NCBI GenBank assembly: GCA_006226375.1 | Contig: SBHC01000021.1 | Location: 1-49,803, forward strand | Direction: 5' to 3' | From: Deltaproteobacteria bacterium | Lineage (GTDB): Bacteria; Myxococcota_C; UBA6777 | DNA length: 49,803 bases | In this document: positions 16,737 to 25,247 of the stretch, piece by piece | Layout of the letters: each line of letters begins with the position of its first letter | How positions within the stretch are numbered: position 1 is the first letter of the stretch | Translations under genes and position numbers: made by a program | Notes under the pieces: generated by a model | What the model saw: the letters and a program-made list of their open reading frames with translations, nothing else | Databases searched by the model: none | Told to the model about the DNA's origin: nothing

Positions 16737-19286
16737 ATGAAACCAGGTCGTTCCCAGCAACGTGGGGTGTTGTTGTTCGTTGGCTTAATGCTGGCAGTCC
16801 TTCCTTGGATGGTGCTCCCTTCCTGCTCACCTGGGCCTGGAAACGGCAACGAAGCATCCCAGGAACCTGCTGCCAACGAACCCAACGGAAACAAGGAGGC
16901 GACCGGTCAGGCAGAGCCCTCCAAAGAACCCGTTGAAACGACCGAACCCTCCTCCGATGCCTCCGTCCAGGAGCAAGCGAACCAAGAGGAGACACCCGAG
17001 GCAGTCCCAGAAGCGCCCAGCGAAGGCAAGGCAGTGGCTACGCCAGAACCCTACCCCTTTGGCGCTTGGCGAGTTACGACGCTTGCGCAAGGCACCCGAG
17101 CGACCGACGACAAGGTCCTCGAAGCCCTGGACAACAATACGTTCCAGCACTCGGGCAGCCGGGTCTACTTGACGTACCAATGGGAAGTACGGACCGCAAA
17201 AGAGAACGGTGAGTTCGGCAGCATTCCAAACGGCCGCACCACCTACGCCGCGACCTTTGCGACCATGAAAGAAGAGACACGAGCTATCGCACAAGCGGAT
17301 CGCGTGACTACGGTGTATATCAACGGCAAACGCTTTTCGGGAGATGTGTACGGTTCGGGCAAATACCGAATCCCCATTCTGCTAAAAAAAGGTAGGAACG
17401 ACATCGTCATTTCTGCGGGAAGTCGGGGAACTCCGAAGTTTAACCTCTGGCTTACGCCGGATGAAGTGTACTTCAACCCCAGTGACCGCACGATGCCCAC
17501 GTTGATGGTCGGCGACCAAACAGAACAATGCCTGGGCATGCCCATTCTCAATCTCTTGGAGGCACCCATTGAAGATTTGAAAGCCGAAGTCCTCGACAGC
17601 ACTCACTTTGAAGCAACAAGTGTCACCTATCCTGGCCTTCCCAGTTCAAGCACGCAGGTCCGCTTCCATCTCAAACCCAAGAAGGCCTTTGAAAAAGAAG
17701 AAGAGGAGATAGAGGTTCGGTTGCGGTTGTCTTCTCCCAATCTTCAGCATGCGTATATCTTCTCTTTCAAAGAGAAAACAACCCTGGGTGGGATTGCACA
17801 CAGGAGAACCCGTATCTCTGAGATGGACGGCTCCTGTCAGTTTGATGGAGTCCTTCCCCCCAAAGACTTCGACCCTCAAAAGAAGTATGGGCTGATCTTG
17901 TCCTTGCACGGAGCTGGTGTGAACGCACTTGGACAGGTCCGTTCTTACTCCCAAAAGGATTGGGCGTACGTTGTCGCTCCTACTAACCGGCGCCCCTTTG
18001 GATTTGATTGGGAGCTGTACGGTCGGCTGGATGGACTCGAAGCGCTGGCCTTTGCCAAGAAGACCTACAACATTGACCCCACCAAAGTGTATGTCACTGG
18101 CCATTCCATGGGTGGTCACGGAACCTGGCAGTTTGGTGTGTTGTTCCCTGGATACTTTGCCTTGGTTGGCCCAAGCGCAGGCTGGTCTTCCTTTTACAGT
18201 TACACTGGTTATCCCAAGCCAACCAGCATCTTTGCTCGCTCGCAAGCCTCCAGCGAGACCAACAATTACCTCTCCAACATCGCCAAGAGAGCGGTGTACA
18301 TCATCCACGGAGACAAGGATGACAACGTCCCGGTTCGTGAAGGTAGAACGATGTTTGAGTTGTCTAAGAAAGTGACCAACGACGCCCACTACCACGAAGA
18401 ACCGGATGTCAAACATTGGTGGAACAAGAAGGATACACCTGGAACAGATTGTGTCGATTGGGGGCCGATGATGGAGATGGTCCAAAAGCGCTCGCTGGAC
18501 CCTTATGATCTCGACTTTAAGTTCCGGACCCCAGGGGCGTTTGTTTCTCCGAAGCACTCGTACGTGATGATGCTCCACGCAGCAAGCCCGATGGAAGATT
18601 CCACGTTTGAATCCAAGTCCTCGGGAGATACTGTCACCTTGACCACAACCAATGTTGGGGCCATGACTCTGGATGGCAAAGCGCTGCAAGACAAAGGAGT
18701 GAAGACCATCAAGGTAGACGGTAAGGATTACACGGTCGATGGCAAACCCATCCCCATTGGTCCACAAGATGGCAAACGGCCTGGGGTTCACGGTCCCTTC
18801 TGGAAGGCTCTTGCTCAGCCTTACTGCTACATCTACCCCGACCAAGACAACGAAGCCTACACCCAGTACGCCAACTATATGGTCAGCAACTGGAACTTCA
18901 TTGGAAACGGTCACGTGGGATGTATGTTGCCCCTCAGCAAAGTCACAGACGAGTTGCGCTCCAAGTACAACATGATTTACCTGGGCATCCCGCTGTCACA
19001 GCTCAAGGCCAAGGTGTCGGGCTTCGACTGGACAGGTCAAGAAGTCAAAGTGGACGGCAAGTCGTACAACAACGTAGCGATGGCGGTGACCTTCCCAGAG
19101 AATGGACGACTTAGCGCGGCTCTCTTTGCAACCAAAGGCCGAGAATACCTGTTGTATCGCATCCCTGTCTACACATCACGGTTCGCCATTCCCGACTTCT
19201 TTGTCTGGACCGACCGAGGCTATGTCACGGCTGGATTCTTCGACGCCAAGTGGCAGTTTGAAGCGAAGTACAAGGTCCCGAACTAG
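16737..19286 (+). CDS. Secreted lipoprotein esterase / prolyl-oligopeptidase-like hydrolase
   Basis: An 849-residue protein with a GGAG site 9 bases before ATG. Signal peptide and lipobox LPSC (Cys29) are followed by a Glu/Pro/Thr low-complexity linker to about residue 105. A beta-rich region (about 106-370) precedes the catalytic alpha/beta hydrolase domain (about 375-580): oxyanion strand SLHGAG, nucleophile GHSMGG (Ser457), Asp528 in HGDKDDNVP, His560 in VKHWWN. The spacing matches poly(3-hydroxybutyrate)-depolymerase-like and S9-like secreted esterases. A C-terminal domain (about 610-849) contains a second-domain pattern (RPGVHGPFWKAL, YLGIP) that I recall from other large secreted hydrolases. 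Likely exposed at the cell surface; substrate unknown. Confidence 0.85.
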   Translation: MKPGRSQQRGVLLFVGLMLAVLPWMVLPSCSPGPGNGNEASQEPAANEPNGNKEATGQAEPSKEPVETTEPSSDASVQEQANQEETPEAVPEAPSEGKAVATPEPYPFGAWRVTTLAQGTRATDDKVLEALDNNTFQHSGSRVYLTYQWEVRTAKENGEFGSIPNGRTTYAATFATMKEETRAIAQADRVTTVYINGKRFSGDVYGSGKYRIPILLKKGRNDIVISAGSRGTPKFNLWLTPDEVYFNPSDRTMPTLMVGDQTEQCLGMPILNLLEAPIEDLKAEVLDSTHFEATSVTYPGLPSSSTQVRFHLKPKKAFEKEEEEIEVRLRLSSPNLQHAYIFSFKEKTTLGGIAHRRTRISEMDGSCQFDGVLPPKDFDPQKKYGLILSLHGAGVNALGQVRSYSQKDWAYVVAPTNRRPFGFDWELYGRLDGLEALAFAKKTYNIDPTKVYVTGHSMGGHGTWQFGVLFPGYFALVGPSAGWSSFYSYTGYPKPTSIFARSQASSETNNYLSNIAKRAVYIIHGDKDDNVPVREGRTMFELSKKVTNDAHYHEEPDVKHWWNKKDTPGTDCVDWGPMMEMVQKRSLDPYDLDFKFRTPGAFVSPKHSYVMMLHAASPMEDSTFESKSSGDTVTLTTTNVGAMTLDGKALQDKGVKTIKVDGKDYTVDGKPIPIGPQDGKRPGVHGPFWKALAQPYCYIYPDQDNEAYTQYANYMVSNWNFIGNGHVGCMLPLSKVTDELRSKYNMIYLGIPLSQLKAKVSGFDWTGQEVKVDGKSYNNVAMAVTFPENGRLSAALFATKGREYLLYRIPVYTSRFAIPDFFVWTDRGYVTAGFFDAKWQFEAKYKVPN

Positions 19287-19307
19287 CAACCTACCTCATC
19301 TCAGCCT

Positions 19308-19796
19308 CTAACTTTTCTCCCGCAGCATCCGCTGCATCTCGCTTTGGACACGCGGCATCTCTTTTTCAAACTCGCTGAGAGCAATCTTGGAGACTCGCTT
19401 TCCAATCAAGGGGATGTTGACCTCCATTTCGACGTCGTGATGGACCTCAACTTGTCCACCAATTTGACGGAAGGAGTAGGTCCCGCTCATGGAAAAGCGG
19501 TGAGATTCTGGGCCGTCGTACCTCCAGAACATGGTGTTTTTCACGCGGTCGAAGGTGCAACGAGACCACGAGGTTTGGGTGCCGGAGCGGTCCACACCGC
19601 CGAGTTTGGTCCGTTTGTATTCAAGAAACTCAACGTCGAAGCGCAGCTCGGTATCGGACTCACTCCGAACATGGAACTTCGTATCCACGACGATGTCTCG
19701 GCTTTTCCCTTCTTCGACATGATACTTTTCGGTTTGAAGGAGTTCGACAAGGTCCTCGACGGTTCCGTCCAACCGGAAAACTACACTGTGTTTCAT
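19308..19796 (-). CDS. DUF2505/SRPBCC-like small protein
   Basis: A 162-residue soluble protein from ATG 19796, with GGGAG 7 bases upstream; a TTG one codon earlier is too close. The pattern of an N-terminal MKHSVVFRLDG strand, the central RSGTQTSW region and a final long helix (KIALSEFEKEMPRVQSEM) is typical of START/SRPBCC folds and especially DUF2505 proteins. It starts 29 bases after the Ser/Thr kinase and is probably co-transcribed. Ligand unknown. Confidence 0.7.
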   Translation of the reverse strand: MKHSVVFRLDGTVEDLVELLQTEKYHVEEGKSRDIVVDTKFHVRSESDTELRFDVEFLEYKRTKLGGVDRSGTQTSWSRCTFDRVKNTMFWRYDGPESHRFSMSGTYSFRQIGGQVEVHHDVEMEVNIPLIGKRVSKIALSEFEKEMPRVQSEMQRMLREKS

Positions 19797-19825
19797 CAAT
19801 CTACTCCCGTTCCAATCTCAAGGTT

Positions 19826-22096
19826 CTATTGGGGTGTGGCACAACATCGAAAACCGAGCATGGGTTTGGTTTGTTTGGGCCCTGCTGAGCTGCGGCTCGC
19901 GCAACGAACAGCCCAGTCAGGCCGATTGGCAGCCCCACCTCGGATGGTGTAGCGACTGCTCCCTTTGAAGTACGGGGAAGTCGTCCACTCGGCGACATTA
20001 CCGCTCATATCGTACAACCCATACGAGTTGACGCACAAGGGAAACCCTCCGCTGGCAGTCACTTTGCGGTTCTTGTTGTATTTGTCTCGGGTGTTGCAGA
20101 TAGCTGGCTCGTAGCGATTGCCGTAAGGGTACCGGAAAATAGCTTCTCCTTTGCAAGCTCGCTCCCACTCTATCTCAGTGCAAAGTCGCTTGCCTACGCG
20201 CCGACAGTACCAGCGGGCCTTATCCAGGGTAACCTGTGTAAGGGGAATCTGACCTTTGCCAGGAAACTCGTGGGTGTCGATGCAAAACGCGGGAGTGAGT
20301 TGGCTCCGCAACGAGGCCTCATTGAATGACCGCAGTTCGTCGTTGGTTGCGCTGCCATACAAGAAGCGACTTGTCGCAAAATACACCATACCTTTGGGGC
20401 AAGAACCTCGCCGAACAGGAGCAGGCTTGGGATGCAACCTGGCAGGATTTGAACCGGAAGAGTGGCTTTCAGGAGGAGCCGTGCTGAATGTATCGGAATG
20501 GTTAATCACCCAGTAGGCAGACCACCCTCCAAGCGAAAGAAACATAAGAAACACCACCCAAAACAGCAACCGACGACGTCCATTACCTGATGAGACTTTC
20601 TCAAAGGCAGCAGCCTTGGGCTCCTCCAGACCGGGAAACTCTTGGGTAGGAGGAGCAGACTTGGGCATCGGAACGGCGGAAGGAGCAGGCAATGGAACAG
20701 ACGGAGAACTCAGCGACTCACGAAGAGGCGGTAGCTCTGGGATTTCAGGCAAGCTAGACTCACTCTCAAGCTCAAGACTTCTGGCTTTGCCTGGACGAGT
20801 GGCGTCCTCGTCAGGAACCGCTTCAGTATCCGGCATGGTGACGCCGACCAAAGCCGGAGAAAGAGCTCCGCTTTCCAAAACATCAGCGAGGCTTGTATCG
20901 GGAACTGTGTGTGCTTCCCACGGAGAAGACTCAACCCTCGTGTTAATCCGCCAAGGATGAAGCATTTGGGTTGGGATGTAGGGGTCGTAGGAAGGCTTCG
21001 GCGGAGCCAAAGTGATGGACTTGGGGTCCAGTGTTTTGGTGGCGTTGTCAAGCTGAGGGTCTTGAAGAATGGGCTCTTCCGTGAACTCGGAGGTGTTCGG
21101 CTCCGGGGGGTACAAGTCGTCTCTCCTTGGAGAAGCGACCGCTGACTCCCTACGTTCCTGGTGCTCATCAATCGATTGAACCTCATCCAACAAGGAACCG
21201 AGGGCTCGACCAAAATCTCCCATGGTTGCGAAGCGTAGGTCGGGTTCCTTCTCCAACGTCTTTAAGATGATAGCGTCCAAGGTTTCAGGAACATCGGGAC
21301 GGTACTTTCGGATGGAGGGAGGTGGATCATGCAAGTGAGCCCACAACAATTGATGAGGAGCCATCGGAGGGGCCATCGGCTCGGGAGCAAAGGGGGTTTT
21401 GCCCGCAAACATCTCGAACAAGATGCAACCCAAGGAGTAGATATCGGACTTGTGGTCGATCACCAACGAGGTGTCTCCCTCGGACACATGCTCAAGAGGG
21501 ACTGCGATTTGCTCGGGTGACATATACGAGATGGTGCCGACCAGCTGCGTCATGTTCGTAGAGCGGGTCTCCATGTCCTGGAGCTTGGCGATCCCAAAGT
21601 CGACAACCTTCACAAGCTCAGGCTTGCCTGGACGCTCAATCACAATGATGTTGTCTGGCTTAAGGTCGCGGTGAATCACGTCGGCCTTGTGGATCTCGTC
21701 CATCGCAAAAGCGATATCCATCATCACTTTAAGCGACCACGCTATGGGCAACGTTCCGCGGTTTTCTTGGATGTACTTGGAGAGCGGCTTGCCATCCAAA
21801 AACTCCATGACGTAATAGCCAATTCCATCCTGAAACCCGTAATCATCGAAGATAAAGACCACATGTTCGTTGGTCTTACTGACTCGATGGGTGGCGCGAA
21901 TCTCGCGCAAGAACCGCCGACGTGTGGACTCATCCTTTACCAATTCTTCGCGGATGACTTTGATGGCTCTTGGTTCTTCTAGATCGATGTGCTCCGCGAG
22001 ATAGACCTGTCCCATTCCACCCCGTGACAATTCACGTATGAGGCGATACTTGCCAGCAATCAGCTTTCCTGCAAGGCTTTGGGAATCGTCGGACAC
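19826..22096 (-). CDS. Transmembrane Ser/Thr protein kinase with extracellular FGE fold
   Basis: A 756-residue protein. GTG start with GAGGAG 5 bases upstream. The Hanks-type kinase domain (about 15-310) is complete: GGMGQV glycine loop, Lys46, catalytic HRDLKPDN (Asp144), DFG (167-169), and APE-like SPEQ. A Pro/Ser-rich juxtamembrane region leads to one transmembrane helix (about 505-527), then a C-terminal FGE/SUMF1 fold (about 565-756; KRLCTEIEWERACKG, GLYDMSGNVAEWT, RGGAANRP). The FGE active cysteine pair is not intact, since the position after RGGA is not Cys. This architecture is typical of myxobacteria: an outside ligand-binding FGE fold controls an inside kinase. A strong promoter lies at 22142-22170. 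Confidence 0.9.
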   Translation of the reverse strand: MSDDSQSLAGKLIAGKYRLIRELSRGGMGQVYLAEHIDLEEPRAIKVIREELVKDESTRRRFLREIRATHRVSKTNEHVVFIFDDYGFQDGIGYYVMEFLDGKPLSKYIQENRGTLPIAWSLKVMMDIAFAMDEIHKADVIHRDLKPDNIIVIERPGKPELVKVVDFGIAKLQDMETRSTNMTQLVGTISYMSPEQIAVPLEHVSEGDTSLVIDHKSDIYSLGCILFEMFAGKTPFAPEPMAPPMAPHQLLWAHLHDPPPSIRKYRPDVPETLDAIILKTLEKEPDLRFATMGDFGRALGSLLDEVQSIDEHQERRESAVASPRRDDLYPPEPNTSEFTEEPILQDPQLDNATKTLDPKSITLAPPKPSYDPYIPTQMLHPWRINTRVESSPWEAHTVPDTSLADVLESGALSPALVGVTMPDTEAVPDEDATRPGKARSLELESESSLPEIPELPPLRESLSSPSVPLPAPSAVPMPKSAPPTQEFPGLEEPKAAAFEKVSSGNGRRRLLFWVVFLMFLSLGGWSAYWVINHSDTFSTAPPESHSSGSNPARLHPKPAPVRRGSCPKGMVYFATSRFLYGSATNDELRSFNEASLRSQLTPAFCIDTHEFPGKGQIPLTQVTLDKARWYCRRVGKRLCTEIEWERACKGEAIFRYPYGNRYEPAICNTRDKYNKNRKVTASGGFPLCVNSYGLYDMSGNVAEWTTSPYFKGSSRYTIRGGAANRPDWAVRCASRSSAGPKQTKPMLGFRCCATPQ

Positions 22097-22141
22097 AGTG
22101 TCTCCTCAAACCAGGACTATAAGGCCATGCAAATCTTCTGT

Positions 22142-22170
22142 ATTATCATTGTTTCCATCATTACCGTCAA
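22142..22170 (-). promoter_or_regulatory. Sigma70-type promoter for the kinase gene
   Basis: On the minus strand: TTGACG (22165-22170), a 17-base spacer, then GATAAT (22142-22147). The spacing is ideal and both hexamers are near consensus. It gives a start near 22135 and a short leader of about 40 nt to the GTG at 22096. Confidence 0.6.
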
Positions 22171-22327
22171 CTAACAGACATTCTCTTTGGGATGATGGAG
22201 GATTGCAAACGTTTAGGCCCCAAAAGAGGGAAGGATCAAGCGTCACAAAAAAATCGTTCAAGGACGCTGAGAAAAAGACCGTCCTTTCTTTTGTAACTTA
22301 GACAAGAAAAGAGAAAGGAGACTCTGA

Positions 22328-22777
22328 ATGGCCGCACGACGACGACACAAGCGAAACGTTCGAGAGGAAATTCGCGAACGACAGGCTTACGCTTCCATGG
22401 AATTGGCTCTTCTTGACTACCAGGACCACGAGCAGAGTTCAGCAGAAGGGAGCGGCAACCAAGTTGTCCATTCAGAAGAGCTGAAGAACTCTCCCCTTGA
22501 AGCAGCCTTAAAAGAGATGGCACCGATCATCGAGGAGCGAGAGAAGGCCGCCGAAGAAAAAGCCATGCAATCGGCGAAGGCTCAAACCGCGTCGAAGCCC
22601 GAGTTCAAAGAGTCGGCGGAACCTGCGTTGGCAGAGCCGACATCCTCGAACGAAGAAGCAGAAGCGACCTCCACCCCAACATCAAACTGGGATGGCAAAT
22701 CCGATAGCATGGATCTGACCATGTTCTTAATGTTCTTCGTCGCCTTGTTCGCCATGGTCGGCGCGCTGGGAATGTAA
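22328..22777 (+). CDS. Tail-anchored small protein, unknown
   Basis: A 149-residue protein with an AAAGGAG site. The N-terminus is very basic (ARRRHKRNVREEIRERQ), the middle is Glu/Ala/Ser-rich low complexity, and a single hydrophobic segment at the extreme C-terminus (MDLTMFLMFFVALFAMVGAL) suggests a tail anchor in the inner membrane, with the basic part facing the cytoplasm. No family recognised. It is divergent from the kinase and convergent with orn (9 bases between stops). Confidence 0.65.
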   Translation: MAARRRHKRNVREEIRERQAYASMELALLDYQDHEQSSAEGSGNQVVHSEELKNSPLEAALKEMAPIIEEREKAAEEKAMQSAKAQTASKPEFKESAEPALAEPTSSNEEAEATSTPTSNWDGKSDSMDLTMFLMFFVALFAMVGALGM

Positions 22778-22786
22778 CCCTCTCCC

Positions 22787-23362
22787 CTACCCGTCAAAAT
22801 CTTCCAAACCGGGCATTGGAGCTGGAACAAACACATGGTTCCGGTAGTACCGAAGCTCGTCGATCGACTCCCGAATGTCATCCAAAGCCAAGTGATTGCT
22901 CTTTTTGGTAGGAGCCTGGAAGTCTACAGGATACCACCGCCGGACGAGCTCTTTGATCGAGGACACATCAATGTTGCGGTAGTGACAGAAGTTCTCCAGG
23001 TTCGGCATGTGACGCCTCATAAACATCCGGTCCTGGTAGATGGAGTTGCCACACAAAGGAGACTTTCGTGCTTCGGTGTGCTGTTGGAGGAAGTCCAGAG
23101 TTTGTCGTTCGGCATCTTCCATTAAGATGTTGGAGAATTTCACTCGCTCTACCAGACCGCTCGTGGCATGCGTTCGAGTGTTCCATTCGTCCATGCCCTT
23201 GAGAACATCGTCCGGTTGATAGATGGCCAACGCCGGTCCTTCAGCCAACACATTGAGTTCTCCATCCGTGATGATGGTAGCAATCTCGATAATGGTGTCT
23301 GAGTCGGGATCCAGTCCCGTCATTTCCATGTCAATCCAGATCAGAGGCGGTGCATAGGACAA
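22787..23362 (-). CDS. orn: Oligoribonuclease
   Basis: A 191-residue DEDD-family 3'-5' exonuclease that degrades short oligoribonucleotides, including pGpG from cyclic-di-GMP breakdown. The start is TTG with GGAG 7 bases upstream. Asp11 and Glu13 in [10 protein letters not shown], the [12 protein letters not shown] segment and [10 protein letters not shown] (third Asp with the catalytic His) match the family closely, and the length is only slightly above the usual 180 or so. The frame ends at 22787 next to the convergent tail-anchored gene. Confidence 0.95.
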   Translation of the reverse strand: MSYAPPLIWIDMEMTGLDPDSDTIIEIATIITDGELNVLAEGPALAIYQPDDVLKGMDEWNTRTHATSGLVERVKFSNILMEDAERQTLDFLQQHTEARKSPLCGNSIYQDRMFMRRHMPNLENFCHYRNIDVSSIKELVRRWYPVDFQAPTKKSNHLALDDIRESIDELRYYRNHVFVPAPMPGLEDFDG

Positions 23363-23730
23363 GATCTTTCTCCCATCGTTTCTTCATGCATTGTATGGAG
23401 GGGCTCATCCTCCAAGAACAACCTGGTTAGTCTCCCCGAGGATCTCACAATCGAACGGGCGTGAATGTACCGGGTTTGCGGTTGATATGCAAGATCCAGG
23501 GAGTGACACAAGCTCTCCCTTCGAAGAGGAATCTACCGAGCAAGGTTGGGAAGATTTTTTCAGGGTTTGAAGCCCCGCGGAAACAATCGGAAAGCCTCTC
23601 GGATGGGTGCTGAAAACTGGTTGACAGGCACTAGGCATTGTGCGAGACTGCGCTCCGAATGACAATCTATAGGGTTTTGAACGTTGAAGCTCTGTCTACA
23701 CAACCTAGCAGTGGAAAAGAGGTCTAGTCG
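23363..23730. other. Intergenic region between orn and the next lipoprotein
   Basis: No gene found. Short open frames here lack start signals. It holds a possible plus-strand promoter at 23621-23649 and the AGAGG site for the lipoprotein at 23731. No hairpin strong enough to call. Confidence 0.45.
23621..23649 (+). promoter_or_regulatory. Candidate promoter for the lipoprotein gene
   Basis: A perfect TTGACA (23621-23626), 17-base spacer, and GAGACT (23644-23649). The -10 is weak (three matches to TATAAT), but the -35 and spacing are ideal. The leader would be about 75 nt. Confidence 0.35.
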
Positions 23731-24624
23731 ATGATGAATCGCATGCGACTCCTTGCGTACCCCTTGATGTTTGCAATGGTCATGGGTATCGGTTTGGTTG
23801 GCTGTAAGAAAACAAACAAAAACACAAACAAGCCAAACACACAGTCGAAAGCTCCCAAAACACTCTCCGAAAGTGCATTAAAAGGTGCATTGAGCGGCAA
23901 GAAGTGTGACCCCAAAAATTCGAACGATAGCTTGTCCATTCCCGACGCTGGCGAGTTGTACAACCTCGTCAAAGGCATGGGTGTGGGTGAGAAGTTGCAA
24001 GCCTCCTTGCAGAAGAACCCCATCAAATTGGACACAGCCAAAGGTGAAGTCACCGCGTATGTGTTGGGCCTCGCCCTCGCGGAGCAGACCCTGACCTTGT
24101 CCCCCAAAAACCTGGACAAAGCTTTGCCGCAGGTAAAAAACATCTACGCCAAAGCCAAAGCAGCCAACCTCCTCGACGCCGCTTCCCAGAAGCAAGTGTC
24201 GAAGCTCCTCAAGAAGCTTGAGAAGGTGAAGAAGACAAAAGAGTTTCGTTCCTTCCTCTCCTTGGTTCGGGCTGAATTCTTGAAGCGCATGCGCGAGCCC
24301 AAGCACCGCTACAACGCGATGCTGGTGCTGGCGGGTGGCCTCGTCTTGTCCTACCATGAAATTAGCAAAGCCGCTGCCGGCAACGCCAAAGCTCAGAGCC
24401 AAGTGGGTGAGATCTTCTCCTTTGTGGATCCTGTCCAAATGCTGGCGACCGAGCTGGGAACCTGCTTTGCCAAACAAACCCAGGCTTCCGAATCCTTGAA
24501 GACGGTGGTGGGTGCGCTCAAATCCTTGGAAAAACTCTTGAGCGGCCACAAAGGTAAGTTTGAATCCAAAACGTTCCAATCGATTTCCAACATCACCGGC
24601 GGTGCTCTGAAATCGTTCCGCTAA
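23731..24624 (+). CDS. Lipoprotein, helical, unknown
   Basis: A 297-residue protein. A signal peptide ends in lipobox LVGC (Cys25), followed by a Lys/Asn/Thr linker (KKTNKNTNKPNTQ). The mature part is Lys/Leu/Ala-rich and predicted helical throughout, with two cysteines (KKCDP and GTCFA). I do not recognise the family. It is 63 bases upstream of the small secreted protein at 24688. Confidence 0.7.
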   Translation: MMNRMRLLAYPLMFAMVMGIGLVGCKKTNKNTNKPNTQSKAPKTLSESALKGALSGKKCDPKNSNDSLSIPDAGELYNLVKGMGVGEKLQASLQKNPIKLDTAKGEVTAYVLGLALAEQTLTLSPKNLDKALPQVKNIYAKAKAANLLDAASQKQVSKLLKKLEKVKKTKEFRSFLSLVRAEFLKRMREPKHRYNAMLVLAGGLVLSYHEISKAAAGNAKAQSQVGEIFSFVDPVQMLATELGTCFAKQTQASESLKTVVGALKSLEKLLSGHKGKFESKTFQSISNITGGALKSFR

Positions 24625-24687
24625 TTTGAACTTGTTGAAATTCTGACTCTGGATTCAGCGCTTTTTGGATAGCCAAAGGAGAACACA

Positions 24688-25134
24688 ATGCGCCGCTTTG
24701 CTATGCGCCAATTGATGATTGTGGGTGCAGTGGTTTGTATGCTTGCCACCCTGGTTGTTATGCCGTCCACCTCTCGGGGTGACAAAAACTCCAGCCGTTT
24801 GTGTGCGTTGCAGCTGATTCTCAACGCCCGCAAATTGGGTTACAAAGTTCGTAACGGTGACTTTGGATACCTGGAACAAGGAAAATCGAAGTCCTACAAG
24901 GGACTCCTCTACCGAGGCAGCTCCTACATGGTCGTTGCTTGTGGTGATGATGGTGTGAAAGACCTCGACCTTTACATGTACAAGGTCAAAGGTCGCAGCC
25001 TTGTGTCTGTTGACAACAGCAAGGACAACACCCCAACCTTGACCTACACTCCTTCCAAGTCTGGTATTTACGTCCTCCAAGTAAAGATGCACTCCGGCAG
25101 CGGGCACTACACCGTTGCTGTACTGTATAAGTAA
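24688..25134 (+). CDS. Small secreted beta-sandwich (PPC-like) protein
   Basis: A 148-residue protein with AAAGGAG. The signal peptide covers about 1-30 (cleavage near STSRG). The mature part looks like a pre-peptidase C-terminal (PPC-like) beta-sandwich: a YLEQGKSKSY start, DLDLYMYKVKG, then TLTYTPSKSGIYVLQVKMHSGSGHYTVAVLY with its GxYxLxV core. Two cysteines (LCAL and VACG) may pair. Such domains are usually attached to secreted proteases; here it stands alone. Ligand unknown. Confidence 0.75.
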   Translation: MRRFAMRQLMIVGAVVCMLATLVVMPSTSRGDKNSSRLCALQLILNARKLGYKVRNGDFGYLEQGKSKSYKGLLYRGSSYMVVACGDDGVKDLDLYMYKVKGRSLVSVDNSKDNTPTLTYTPSKSGIYVLQVKMHSGSGHYTVAVLYK

Positions 25135-25157
25135 GGGTTTCTGAACACAGAACGCCG

Positions 25158-25191
25158 ACCGATAGCTCTCGCATCGAGACAAGCTATCGGT
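25158..25191. terminator. Strong hairpin after the PPC-like gene
   Basis: ACCGATAGCT (25158-25167) pairs perfectly with AGCTATCGGT (25182-25191), and CTCG/CGAG (25168-25171 with 25175-25178) extends it in the loop. It lies 24 bases after the stop. The following sequence has only a weak T content (TTAGTGAGTT), so it may be an imperfect terminator or an RNA-stabilising structure. Confidence 0.5.
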
Positions 25192-25247
25192 TAGTGAGTT
25201 CCTCGACCCTTCGTTCCCCAACCCTCCAATCATAGGGTCTCTCCACG

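Noticed and set aside
17646-18914. A 422-residue antisense open frame in the esterase gene
   Set aside because: The plus-strand catalytic triad and signal peptide are clear; the antisense product has no recognised fold or start site.
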